Origin: a virus
Strand: one strand, 5' to 3'
IMG/VR virus record: IMGVR_UViG_3300045999_007595
Coordinates: 1-20,931 of that record
Length of the DNA stretch: 20,931 bases
Shown here: positions 1 through 5,169 of the stretch, one piece after another
How positions within the stretch are numbered: the stretch's first letter is position 1
Layout: each line of letters begins with the position of its first letter
Made by a program: the position numbers and the translations under genes
Notes under the pieces: model-generated
What the model was told of the DNA's origin: nothing
The model's database searches: none
Seen by the model: only the letters and a program-made list of their open reading frames with translations

Positions 1-1
1 C

Positions 2-883
2 TGTTACAACTTTACACTTTCAACTTCAATATCAGTTGCACCGATTAACAACGGGTGCACCAATGATGGTTTTGCATCTGCAATGAGTGGATGGTTTGGT
101 TCGCAAGGTTTAGCACTAGCCAATTCAATCGGTCAACCGATACCACTTTATATGCCAATCAACTCAAACATAACACCCCCTAGAGTAACGGTTGCTAACT
201 CATTCACAGATGCTTGCTTGCCCTTTACAGTAACTTCACCCTTTGGTGGTAATTTTGTTCGACTAGGTAGGCAAGTAATCAACCGCGAAGCTAATCGAAT
301 AAGTTATCGATTTAATGTAACGCCTGCAAGTACGAGTTTCACTTATGCCTTTCTCCCAGTCCTTCAAGACCCTGTTCACGTACCGCACAACCAACCTTTT
401 TTTGAAGCGGTTGTGATTTTGCAAAACGGAACAGTAATTCCATGCTCACGCTACATCGTGGCAGCAAGTCAGGGATTGAGTGGTTATTTGACATCAACAC
501 TATGCACCAATCCATCGGTAATATATCGGCCTTGGTCAACTGTTAATATCGACCTGAGCAATTTGGTAGGGCAAACTGTAACAGTTCAATTCACCGCTGG
601 CGGATGCAGTCAATCAGCACATTGGGGCTATGTTTATTTAGATTATCGGTGCGAGCAATCTTTAATCTTTGACCCAAACTACACAGTCTGCATTGGTCAA
701 TGTGTTACCTTAGCTCAACCGCAAGGTTATGCCCAATACATTTGGCAGAATGGAAGTGCCACAGTTTGCCCAACATCGAACACAACACATTGGCTAAATG
801 TGATAAGCCAAAATGGATGTGCTAGGACATTTACCTTCCCGATTCAAGTGGTTCAAGCCCCGATGGTGGAGATAGTGGAGTGA
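2..883 (+). CDS. Secreted PKD/Ig-like surface protein, C-terminal part (5' end outside window)
   Basis: The reading frame is open from base 2 with no stop, so the gene begins upstream of the window; the first ATG at 83 is not the true start. About 293 codons are visible. The sequence is rich in Thr, Ser, Asn, Val and Cys. It has a segment around WSTVNIDLSNLVGQTVTVQF followed by HWGYVYLDYRC, then an Ig/PKD-like stretch with paired cysteines (CIGQCVTL ... WQNGSA ... NGCARTF). This wording is common in large extracellular proteins of Bacteroidota. Unlike many of those it ends without a type IX sorting domain. Its TGA stop abuts the TAAC core of the first attC-like site, so it looks like the last gene of an upstream cassette. 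Adhesion or surface binding is inference; the precise role is unknown. Confidence 0.7.
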   Translation, partial: CYNFTLSTSISVAPINNGCTNDGFASAMSGWFGSQGLALANSIGQPIPLYMPINSNITPPRVTVANSFTDACLPFTVTSPFGGNFVRLGRQVINREANRISYRFNVTPASTSFTYAFLPVLQDPVHVPHNQPFFEAVVILQNGTVIPCSRYIVAASQGLSGYLTSTLCTNPSVIYRPWSTVNIDLSNLVGQTVTVQFTAGGCSQSAHWGYVYLDYRCEQSLIFDPNYTVCIGQCVTLAQPQGYAQYIWQNGSATVCPTSNTTHWLNVISQNGCARTFTFPIQVVQAPMVEIVE

Positions 884-1013
884 TAACGGTTTCGGGCTTG
901 GCGAGGTTGGGGACTTAGAAGCACAATCGCTTAAATCAATTACAAACTTTAATAAATAGAACAAATGAACAATTCAGAACAAAAACCCCAATCTTGCCAA
1001 ACCGATGTTAGGC
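881..1013 (+). repeat. attC-like recombination site 1 (integron type)
   Basis: The left core is TGATAAC (881-887), overlapping the TGA stop of the upstream gene; the right core is GTTAGGC (1007-1013). The arms 895-912 and 986-1003 form an imperfect 18-nt stem (GGCTTGGCGAGGTTGGGG against CCCCAATCTTGCCAAACC) with G-T wobbles and mismatches. The unpaired spacer next to the cores is 4 nt longer on the left than on the right, as in the other four sites. The loop is AT-rich and carries ATG 965. The two cores of this site do not match each other, but GTTAGGC matches GCCTAAC at the end of the next cassette. This is the integron signature. No integrase is in the window. Confidence 0.82.
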
Positions 1014-1165
1014 GATGTGCTATGGATTGGTGGAACAAAATTGAACACAACCTTAACGATGGGTTTTCAAAATGGCAACTTGGGTATAAATACTTTGACA
1101 GGCATTGGATGTCGCTTACTGGCAGAGAAATTGAAATCATCTATAAGTGTGAGCATTACGCCTAA
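965..1165 (+). CDS. Cassette A: small orphan protein (66 aa, or 47 aa from ATG 1022)
   Basis: I do not recognise a family. The frame starts at ATG 965 inside attC-like site 1; residues 1-14 are encoded by that site and the cassette proper starts at codon GTT 1007. An in-frame ATG at 1022 would give a 47-residue protein wholly inside the cassette (MDWWNKIEHNLNDGFSKWQL...). It has an aromatic, mixed-charge composition like a small folded protein and no signal peptide or membrane segment. The TAA stop (1163-1165) is part of the GCCTAAC core of the next site. A competing frame at 1005-1256 would run through the whole next recombination site and is less likely. The product may be an anti-restriction or accessory factor, but nothing in the sequence shows this. 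Confidence 0.5.
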   Translation: MNNSEQKPQSCQTDVRRCAMDWWNKIEHNLNDGFSKWQLGYKYFDRHWMSLTGREIEIIYKCEHYA

Positions 1166-1293
1166 CGTTTTGTGGCTTTGCGTTCGTTGGGGATTTCCAG
1201 CACTAAAGCCGATTGATAGTACAAATTTTAATTTAAGCACAAATGATTATAGATAGCACAAAAGCCCCCAATGACGCAAAACCACTGTTACAG
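1160..1293 (+). repeat. attC-like recombination site 2
   Basis: The left core is GCCTAAC (1160-1166), containing the stop codon of cassette A; the right core is GTTACAG (1287-1293). The stem arms are 1172-1192 and 1266-1285, with one extra T on the left arm that would bulge out like an extrahelical base of canonical attC sites. The left spacer is GTTTT and the right spacer a single base. The loop is AT-rich and contains the ATG at 1243 used by the next gene. The right core matches CTGTAAC at the end of cassette B, not the left core of this site. Confidence 0.85.
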
Positions 1294-1965
1294 GCAGTAC
1301 GGGTTTTAAACCTATACGCTTGTTTAGGAGGTAATCGTTACAAGTGGGATGAAGTGGCAAATATTGAAGTAACCGCAGTTGAATTAGATGAGGAAGCAGC
1401 GAGATTATATCAAGAAAGGTTTCCAAATGATAAAGTAATTGTAGCGGATGCACACCAATATTTATTAGACCATTATACCGAGTTTGATTTCATTTGGAGT
1501 TCGCCACCTTGTCCAAGCCATTCGAGGGTAAAATTTAGCCAAAAAAATCGAGAAAATACAAAGCCATATTATTCAGATATGAAACTGTATGAGGAAATAC
1601 TTTTTTTAGATAATTTTTTTGATGGCAAATACTGTGTTGAAAATGTGATACCATATTATGAGCCATTAATAGCAGCTAAAAAAAGAGGTAGGCACTTATA
1701 TTGGACTAACTTTAATTTGCCTACTGTATTAAGCGAAAGAGATAAAATAAGCGGCTTAATTACAAAAGATGATTATGAAGCCATAAAAAAATTATGTGAA
1801 TTTCACGATTACGATTTTTTTAAGTATAAAGGCGAACAAAGGAGGGCAAAGATGGCGAGAAACCTTGTAGATTATGAAGCTGGTAAAACAATATTTGCAA
1901 CTGCAATGGGAGTAATATTAAAGTCAAAGTCTATTCAAAACTCTCTATTTGGAGATGGATGGTAG
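1243..1965 (+). CDS. Cassette B: C5-cytosine DNA methyltransferase
   Basis: This 240-residue protein is a DNA (cytosine-5) methyltransferase of the Dcm class, transferring a methyl group from S-adenosylmethionine to cytosine. Motif I is near residues 21-31 (VLNLYACLGGN), an acidic cofactor contact follows (VELD, 47-50), the catalytic PPC motif IV has its Cys at residue 90, the ENV motif VI is at 133-135, a QRR-like motif VIII is at 199-201, and a closing motif contains TAMG (220-223). The protein is short for the family, with a small target-recognition region, as is common in phage enzymes. Residues 1-15 come from attC-like site 2, and no ATG, GTG or TTG start exists between the cassette boundary and motif I, so translation must begin in the upstream site. 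Protection of phage DNA from host restriction is the likely role. Target sequence unknown. Confidence 0.88.
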   Translation: MIIDSTKAPNDAKPLLQAVRVLNLYACLGGNRYKWDEVANIEVTAVELDEEAARLYQERFPNDKVIVADAHQYLLDHYTEFDFIWSSPPCPSHSRVKFSQKNRENTKPYYSDMKLYEEILFLDNFFDGKYCVENVIPYYEPLIAAKKRGRHLYWTNFNLPTVLSERDKISGLITKDDYEAIKKLCEFHDYDFFKYKGEQRRAKMARNLVDYEAGKTIFATAMGVILKSKSIQNSLFGDGW

Positions 1966-1971
1966 TATTGC

Positions 1972-2103
1972 CTGTAACGTTTTGCAGATTGCCGAAGGTG
2001 GGGCATTATACCACTAATGTTTAATTGAAATACAAAACTTGATAATATGAAAAATGTTGATTTGAAAAACGAAACCCCCACTTTTGGCAATGTGCTGTTA
2101 GGT
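1972..2103 (+). repeat. attC-like recombination site 3
   Basis: The left core is CTGTAAC (1972-1978), 7 nt after the TAG stop of cassette B; the right core is GTTAGGT (2097-2103). The stem arms 1984-2003 and 2076-2095 are near-complementary over 20 nt (GCAGATTGCCGAAGGTGGGG with CCCCACTTTTGGCAATGTGC). The loop supplies ATG 2047. The right core pairs with ACCTAAC at the end of cassette C. The extended left box reads TATTGC-CTG-TAAC and its counterpart at the start of cassette B reads GTTA-CAG-GCAGTAC. Confidence 0.85.
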
Positions 2104-2712
2104 GCAGTGCCATCGGAGGTTTTTAATGAGGACTGTATTACTTTAATGAAGCGATACCCTGACAAATTCTTTGACCTTGCAGTGGTTGACCCGCCTTATG
2201 GATTGGGAGATAAATTAACGCAAGGTGGAACTTGGGCTTCAAAATATGCTAAAGGAGATGCTTCTTGGGATATTGCCCCGCCTGCCGAATATTGGGAGGA
2301 GTTATTCAGAGTATCTAAAAATCAAATTGTGTGGGGTGGCAATTACTTTGGACTACCTGCAAACAGATGCTTTATAATTTGGGATAAGGTAGCACATATG
2401 GACACATTAGCTGATTGCGAATATGCTTGGACAAGTTTTGACCGTAACGCAAAAATTTTTAAACACGTAAGGAATACAAGCGAAACGAGAATACACATTT
2501 GCCAAAAGCCAATTAAACTTTACGAATGGATATTTAAAAACTTTGCGGTGGAAGGCAATTTGATTTTAGATACTCACTTGGGTAGTGGGAGCAGTAGAAT
2601 AGCAGCAAATAAGGCGGGGCTTCATTTTGTTGGATGCGAAATTAGTCCAGCATATTTTGAAGCACAGGAGGCAAGGTTCAAAGAATTTGTTTCACAGCTA
2701 CGAATGTTCTAA
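2047..2712 (+). CDS. Cassette C: DPPY-type (beta-class) DNA methyltransferase
   Basis: This 221-residue N4-cytosine or N6-adenine DNA methyltransferase has the catalytic motif DPPY at residues 48-51 ahead of the cofactor-binding motif I (LDTHLGSGSSR, about 174-184). That order defines the beta class. A conserved QKPIKLYEW segment (153-161) and FVGCEIS (194-200) complete the fold. It is close to full length for the small phage versions of this family. Residues 1-17 are encoded by attC-like site 3. An in-frame GTG within the cassette just after the boundary is an alternative start and would remove that leader. It is a clear paralogue of cassette D. Methylated base and target site cannot be read from the sequence. 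Confidence 0.88.
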   Translation: MKNVDLKNETPTFGNVLLGAVPSEVFNEDCITLMKRYPDKFFDLAVVDPPYGLGDKLTQGGTWASKYAKGDASWDIAPPAEYWEELFRVSKNQIVWGGNYFGLPANRCFIIWDKVAHMDTLADCEYAWTSFDRNAKIFKHVRNTSETRIHICQKPIKLYEWIFKNFAVEGNLILDTHLGSGSSRIAANKAGLHFVGCEISPAYFEAQEARFKEFVSQLRMF

Positions 2713-2720
2713 GGCATTGC

Positions 2721-2852
2721 ACCTAACGTTTTGCGGCTTGGCGAAGTGGGGGAATTATACCCACAAAAGCCGATTAGAATTACTAATGTTCAATAACAGA
2801 TAAAAGATGATAGAAAGCAGTCAGCCCCCATTTTGCCAAACCGATGTTACCA
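2721..2852 (+). repeat. attC-like recombination site 4
   Basis: The left core is ACCTAAC (2721-2727) and the right core is GTTACCA (2846-2852). The stem arms 2734-2752 (CGGCTTGGCGAAGTGGGGG) and 2825-2843 (CCCCCATTTTGCCAAACCG) pair with G-T wobbles. The loop holds the ATG at 2807. Its right arm resembles that of site 1 (CCAAACCGATGTTA), and these two sites also share the same reading-frame offset between ATG and core. Confidence 0.85.
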
Positions 2853-3481
2853 GCAGTGCGGTTTTTCAGGAGGATTGTGTCGAAGTGATGAAACGCTACC
2901 CAAATAATTATTTTGATGTGGCTATCGTTGACCCACCATATTCTGAAAATTTTAACACCGATGCTTGTGCTAATAACAAGGCAAAAAAAGGGAAATATGA
3001 TATTGAAACTTTGAATGGCTATAAACCAACAGAGGAATACTGGGAAGAACTTTTTAGAGTAAGCAAACACCAAATTATTTGGGGAGCAAATTGGTATGGT
3101 AAATATTTTGGTGTGGGTGGTATTTGTTGGTTTAAAGACAATACAGGAAATTATAGCCCTTGCGAATACGCTTACCAAAGTTTCAATAATCATATCCATC
3201 ATTATCAATATCGTTGGAATGGAATGTTGCAACAGAATATGAAAGATAAAGAGGAACGTATCCATCCAACACAAAAGCCAATTGCCTTGTATGAATGGAC
3301 TATGTTAAAATTTTTAGATAAAGGGGCAAAGATTTTAGACACTCATTTGGGTAGCGGTTCAAGTAGGATAGCTGCTGACAAATTAGGATTTGATTTTGTT
3401 GGTTGCGAATTGTCAGAAATCCATTTTAATAACCAACAAAAACGATTTGAAATTTATAAACAGCAACTTCGATTATGGTAG
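2807..3481 (+). CDS. Cassette D: DPPY-type (beta-class) DNA methyltransferase, paralogue of C
   Basis: This 224-residue enzyme has DPPY at residues 42-45, motif I at about 177-187 (LDTHLGSGSSR), the HPTQKPIALYEW block (153-164) and FVGCELS (197-203). The two ends are strongly similar to cassette C, while the middle (about residues 46-150, the likely target-recognition part) differs. This suggests a different target sequence; that is inference. Residues 1-13 derive from attC-like site 4, and no in-frame ATG, GTG or TTG occurs between the boundary and the conserved VFQEDC start, so the ATG at 2807 is needed. An alternative reading as an RNA methyltransferase is unlikely given the DPPY/QKP architecture. 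Confidence 0.88.
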   Translation: MIESSQPPFCQTDVTSSAVFQEDCVEVMKRYPNNYFDVAIVDPPYSENFNTDACANNKAKKGKYDIETLNGYKPTEEYWEELFRVSKHQIIWGANWYGKYFGVGGICWFKDNTGNYSPCEYAYQSFNNHIHHYQYRWNGMLQQNMKDKEERIHPTQKPIALYEWTMLKFLDKGAKILDTHLGSGSSRIAADKLGFDFVGCELSEIHFNNQQKRFEIYKQQLRLW

Positions 3482-3494
3482 TCGGTAGCATTGC

Positions 3495-3628
3495 TGGTAA
3501 CGTTCGGGCGGTTGGCGTTCGTTGCCGAATTTGGAATACAAAACTTTAACTTAAAAACAAATGATAATATGAAATACGAATCTTTGATACCCGAAAAACT
3601 CGGCAATGACGCTAACCGCTTGTTATGT
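3495..3628 (+). repeat. attC-like recombination site 5
   Basis: The left core is TGGTAAC (3495-3501) and the right core is GTTATGT (3622-3628). The stem arms are 3508-3528 and 3600-3619 (TCGGCAATGACGCTAACCGC), with one extra T on the left arm in the same place as in site 2. The distal stem ends in TTGCCGA rather than the run of G seen in sites 1-4. The loop contains the ATG at 3569. The right core matches ACATAAC at the end of cassette E. Confidence 0.82.
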
Positions 3629-3787
3629 GCAGGGCTTTGCTTGAATTGTAAACACCAATCTTACAAAAGCGACCACACATTTAAAAAGACAGGTATTTGT
3701 ATGGTGAAATTTTGGATGGACAAGCGATGTAAGTTGTCAGCCGATAAGCCAATAGTGAAGTGTAAGTATTTTGAGCCTTGCACATAA
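3569..3787 (+). CDS. Cassette E: small Cys-rich protein (72 aa)
   Basis: Unrecognised 72-residue protein with six cysteines in the cassette-encoded part (CAGLCLNCKH, GIC, DKRC, VKC-YFEPC), spaced like a small zinc-binding or Fe-S fold. ATG 3569 lies in attC-like site 5; residues 1-18 come from that site and an in-frame TTG at the boundary is a possible second start. The frame is open further upstream through the recombination site, but the A-rich sequence before ATG 3569 makes this the best start. The TAA stop is part of the ACATAAC core that ends the cassette. Confidence 0.65.
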   Translation: MKYESLIPEKLGNDANRLLCAGLCLNCKHQSYKSDHTFKKTGICMVKFWMDKRCKLSADKPIVKCKYFEPCT

Positions 3788-3788
3788 C
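3782..3788 (+). other. Left core box of the terminal cassette without a matching attC stem
   Basis: ACATAAC here, preceded by GCCTTGC, mirrors GTTATGTGCAGGGC at 3622-3635, so cassette E has both its ends. The following ~100 nt (3789-3888) contain neither the GC-rich stem nor a paired GTTA core at the expected distance of about 130 nt, and are AT-rich. The array therefore ends here, either by decay or truncation of the last site or because other DNA was joined at this point. Confidence 0.6.
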
Positions 3789-3840
3789 AACTAAATAAAC
3801 GCAATTACACCCCAACTCACACAAAACCAACTAAATAAAA

Positions 3841-3863
3841 AATAACAATAACTTATTGTTATT
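3841..3863. promoter_or_regulatory. Perfect palindrome, probable operator
   Basis: AATAACAATAA and TTATTGTTATT are exact inverted repeats separated by one C, an 11-bp arm on each side with one further A-T pair outside. It lies 26 nt before the first gene of the small + operon and overlaps the upstream part of its possible promoter. That arrangement suits repressor binding, perhaps autoregulation by a product of the operon. The T content downstream is too low and the GC content too poor for an intrinsic terminator. Confidence 0.55.
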
Positions 3864-3884
3864 TAAAATAAGTTACTATATTGC
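3856..3884 (+). promoter_or_regulatory. Possible Bacteroidota-type promoter for the small + operon
   Basis: A TTG at 3856-3858 and TATATTGC at 3877-3884 loosely fit the Bacteroidota pattern (TTTG near -33 and TAnnTTTG near -7) with about 18 nt between them. The -7 match lacks one T, so this is tentative. If correct, the transcript leader is only a few bases long and the palindrome at 3841-3863 overlaps the -33 element. Confidence 0.35.
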
Positions 3885-3888
3885 AGCC

Positions 3889-4080
3889 ATGAATACAAAT
3901 TTTAAACTCTCCGAAACAGGAGAAAGAATACTTGAAGAAACCATTCGCCCAATTGCGGTAAAGAATGGAACGCTAAAACCCAAGAAAAGCGAAATGATTG
4001 AATTGGCTTTGCAGATTGCATCGAGCATAACGCATTTGGATAGAGAAGATTTTAGGCAACTAACAGCGTTGGAGAAATGA
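3889..4080 (+). CDS. Small phage-type protein, possible DNA-binding regulator (63 aa)
   Basis: Begins with ATG 3889 (MNTNFKLSETGERILEE...). A longer frame from a TTG at 3856 would overlap the palindrome and is rejected. The protein is charged, mostly helical by composition, without signal peptide or membrane segments. The arrangement of a short N-terminal strand-like stretch and two helices (KPKKSEMIELALQIASS) is compatible with a ribbon-helix-helix type regulator, but this is not a confident assignment. It is the first gene of a four-gene cluster and shares an ATGA overlap with the next gene. The palindrome upstream would suit control by such a protein. Confidence 0.6.
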   Translation: MNTNFKLSETGERILEETIRPIAVKNGTLKPKKSEMIELALQIASSITHLDREDFRQLTALEK

Positions 4081-4331
4081 AACTACACGAACACATTAAA
4101 AGGCTTCGAAATTACGCTGACTTTTTAAAAGAATTACATGGGCGCAAAGCGGTATTCGCCAACGACATCACAATCGTACTTAACGAACTCACCAAACGCC
4201 TAACCCCATGCCGACATTGCACGGAAGGGGTGCAAGAAGTTCATAAGGTACGTGGGAACGAATTGCAAATAACTGATGAACCTTGCGAAGTCTGCAATGG
4301 GGATTATTTGGAAGGGGGAGAAGATGAGTAA
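4077..4331 (+). CDS. Small protein with a four-cysteine, zinc-ribbon-like C-terminal half (84 aa)
   Basis: The N-terminal half (residues 1-40) is basic and helical. The second half has CRHC (about 43-46) and CEVC (about 70-73), two CxxC knuckles 23 residues apart, followed by an acidic tail. This spacing fits a single zinc-binding ribbon like those in DnaJ-type and many small phage proteins. The start ATG overlaps the stop of the previous gene (ATGA), indicating translational coupling. Function unknown. Confidence 0.65.
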   Translation: MKLHEHIKRLRNYADFLKELHGRKAVFANDITIVLNELTKRLTPCRHCTEGVQEVHKVRGNELQITDEPCEVCNGDYLEGGEDE

Positions 4332-4446
4332 CTACACCACTTGGGCAACCTACATTTGGCTTGAAAACCGAACCGATTGCAGAATAATCAAGTCAAAGTT
4401 AAGACTTGAAAGATTGAAAGAAATTTTGAAACAAATAAAGAAATGA
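4324..4446 (+). CDS. Very small basic protein (40 aa)
   Basis: ATG 4324 overlaps the end of the upstream gene by 8 nt, and its TGA overlaps the ATG of the downstream gene (ATGA at 4443-4446). The peptide reads MSNYTTWATYIWLENRTDCR followed by a Lys/Arg/Leu-rich helix ending KQIKK. The double coupling and lack of any other frame filling the interval support a real gene. No function can be given. Confidence 0.5.
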   Translation: MSNYTTWATYIWLENRTDCRIIKSKLRLERLKEILKQIKK

Positions 4447-4643
4447 CACCAAAAGAACAAGCCAAAGAGTTGATTGAATTGTTTACGTTCAATTGCCGTG
4501 AATGCGATAATGCAAAAGAAGCAGCTTTAATATGCGTTCAAAGGATTATACTTGCCAATTCACATAGCAATCCATTTAATACAGATGTTTATTCAACAAT
4601 GGATTATTGGCTGAAAGTTCAAGAAGAAATTAAAAAGGGCTAG
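4443..4643 (+). CDS. Small phage protein of the MTPKEQAKELI type (66 aa)
   Basis: The pattern MTPKEQAKELIELF ... NAKEAALICVQRII ... YWLKVQEEIKKG is a recurring small-protein pattern in Bacteroidota phages and prophages, of unknown function. A second member of the same pattern is encoded at 15767-16024. It is the last gene of the + strand cluster; its TAG stop lies inside the 5' arm of the terminator that separates it from the convergent late genes. Confidence 0.65.
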   Translation: MTPKEQAKELIELFTFNCRECDNAKEAALICVQRIILANSHSNPFNTDVYSTMDYWLKVQEEIKKG

Positions 4644-4696
4644 AAATAGGTCGCGAAAGCTGACGCAGGAGTAATTTCTCAACTGCCCCTTTTTTT
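4632..4696. terminator. Bidirectional terminator between the convergent gene sets
   Basis: AAAAAGGGC (4632-4640) pairs with GCCCCTTTTT (4685-4694, one bulged C), extended by AGAAAT (4642-4647) with ATTTCT (4674-4679). On the + strand the stem runs into seven T (4690-4696); read on the - strand it is followed by five T. The 26-nt loop has a small GCG...CGC element. The position exactly between the + operon stop and the last - strand stop supports a shared terminator. Confidence 0.7.
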
Positions 4697-4698
4697 AA

Positions 4699-5169
4699 TC
4701 ACTCCACCACTACCACCACACCCCGATAAATATACCCCTTACCATAAACCACCACCGTATAAACATCATTTTGCACATTGGCAAGCCACGGCTCTGATCC
4801 ACGATGCAGATTTTCACCCCATCTGTTATAGATTTCAAATTCAAAAAAGCAAAGGCTCTTCGGAGTAAAATAAGCCCCATTCCGCACCGCATTTGGCGTG
4901 TAGATGGGGCAATCTTTGCAAGGTATGATTTGAACGGTTAAGGTAACTTTAGCCAAACACCCATCATTATAAGCATAGGCTTCAACTTTATAAACACCAG
5001 TATCGAGTAGTGTTAGGTTGTAACTCCCACCAACATATTGCCCATTAACCCACCATTCAATGTAATCTTCGTGTTGGGCATCCGCTGAAAGTTTGATAAT
5101 GCCATCGCATAACTCTACTTTCTGGGCATTAATTAAAAGTAACCCCGATAACAGGAACAGGATTGACAT
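4699..5169 (-). CDS. Secreted protein with gliding-type (type IX sorting) C-terminal domain
   Basis: The chosen start is ATG at 5169, because it begins a clean signal peptide (MSILFLLSGLLLINAQ); an earlier in-frame start at 5235 would put 22 residues before it. The mature part has a short Ig/PKD-like region (about 20-82) with paired cysteines. Residues about 88-156 match the gliding-motility-associated C-terminal domain (CHU_C, type B sorting): IYTPNAVRNGAYF, then FEIYNRWGEN, then W, then VYTVVVYGKGYIYRGVVVVV. In bacteria this domain directs export by the type IX system to the cell surface. The gene overlaps its upstream neighbour by 41 nt. It is the last gene of the late transcript. Presence in a phage late region is unusual; surface binding or superinfection exclusion is speculation. 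Confidence 0.75.
   Translation of the reverse strand: MSILFLLSGLLLINAQKVELCDGIIKLSADAQHEDYIEWWVNGQYVGGSYNLTLLDTGVYKVEAYAYNDGCLAKVTLTVQIIPCKDCPIYTPNAVRNGAYFTPKSLCFFEFEIYNRWGENLHRGSEPWLANVQNDVYTVVVYGKGYIYRGVVVVVE

Noticed and set aside
1005-1256. Alternative 83-codon frame overlapping cassette A
   Set aside because: It runs through the whole of attC-like site 2 and ends inside the next gene's leader. The 965-1165 frame ends exactly in the core box, as cassette E does.
3491-3568. Upstream extension of the cassette E gene from a TTG start
   Set aside because: It would translate the left half of the recombination site and needs a rare start; ATG 3569 has an A-rich leader like the other four genes.
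881-3788. CRISPR array
   Set aside because: The repeated units are 132-134 bp, imperfect hairpins separated by whole genes, without short identical repeats and spacers.
881-3788. Inverted repeats at cassette ends as terminal repeats of insertion sequences
   Set aside because: No transposase is present, no target-site duplications are seen, and the pairing pattern with the central stem fits attC sites better.
4632-4696. Loop sequence with GCGAAAGC and GACGCA looked a little like part of a c-di-GMP riboswitch
   Set aside because: The other conserved riboswitch segments are absent, and the element ends a + strand operon facing a convergent gene, where a riboswitch would control nothing. A terminator explains it.
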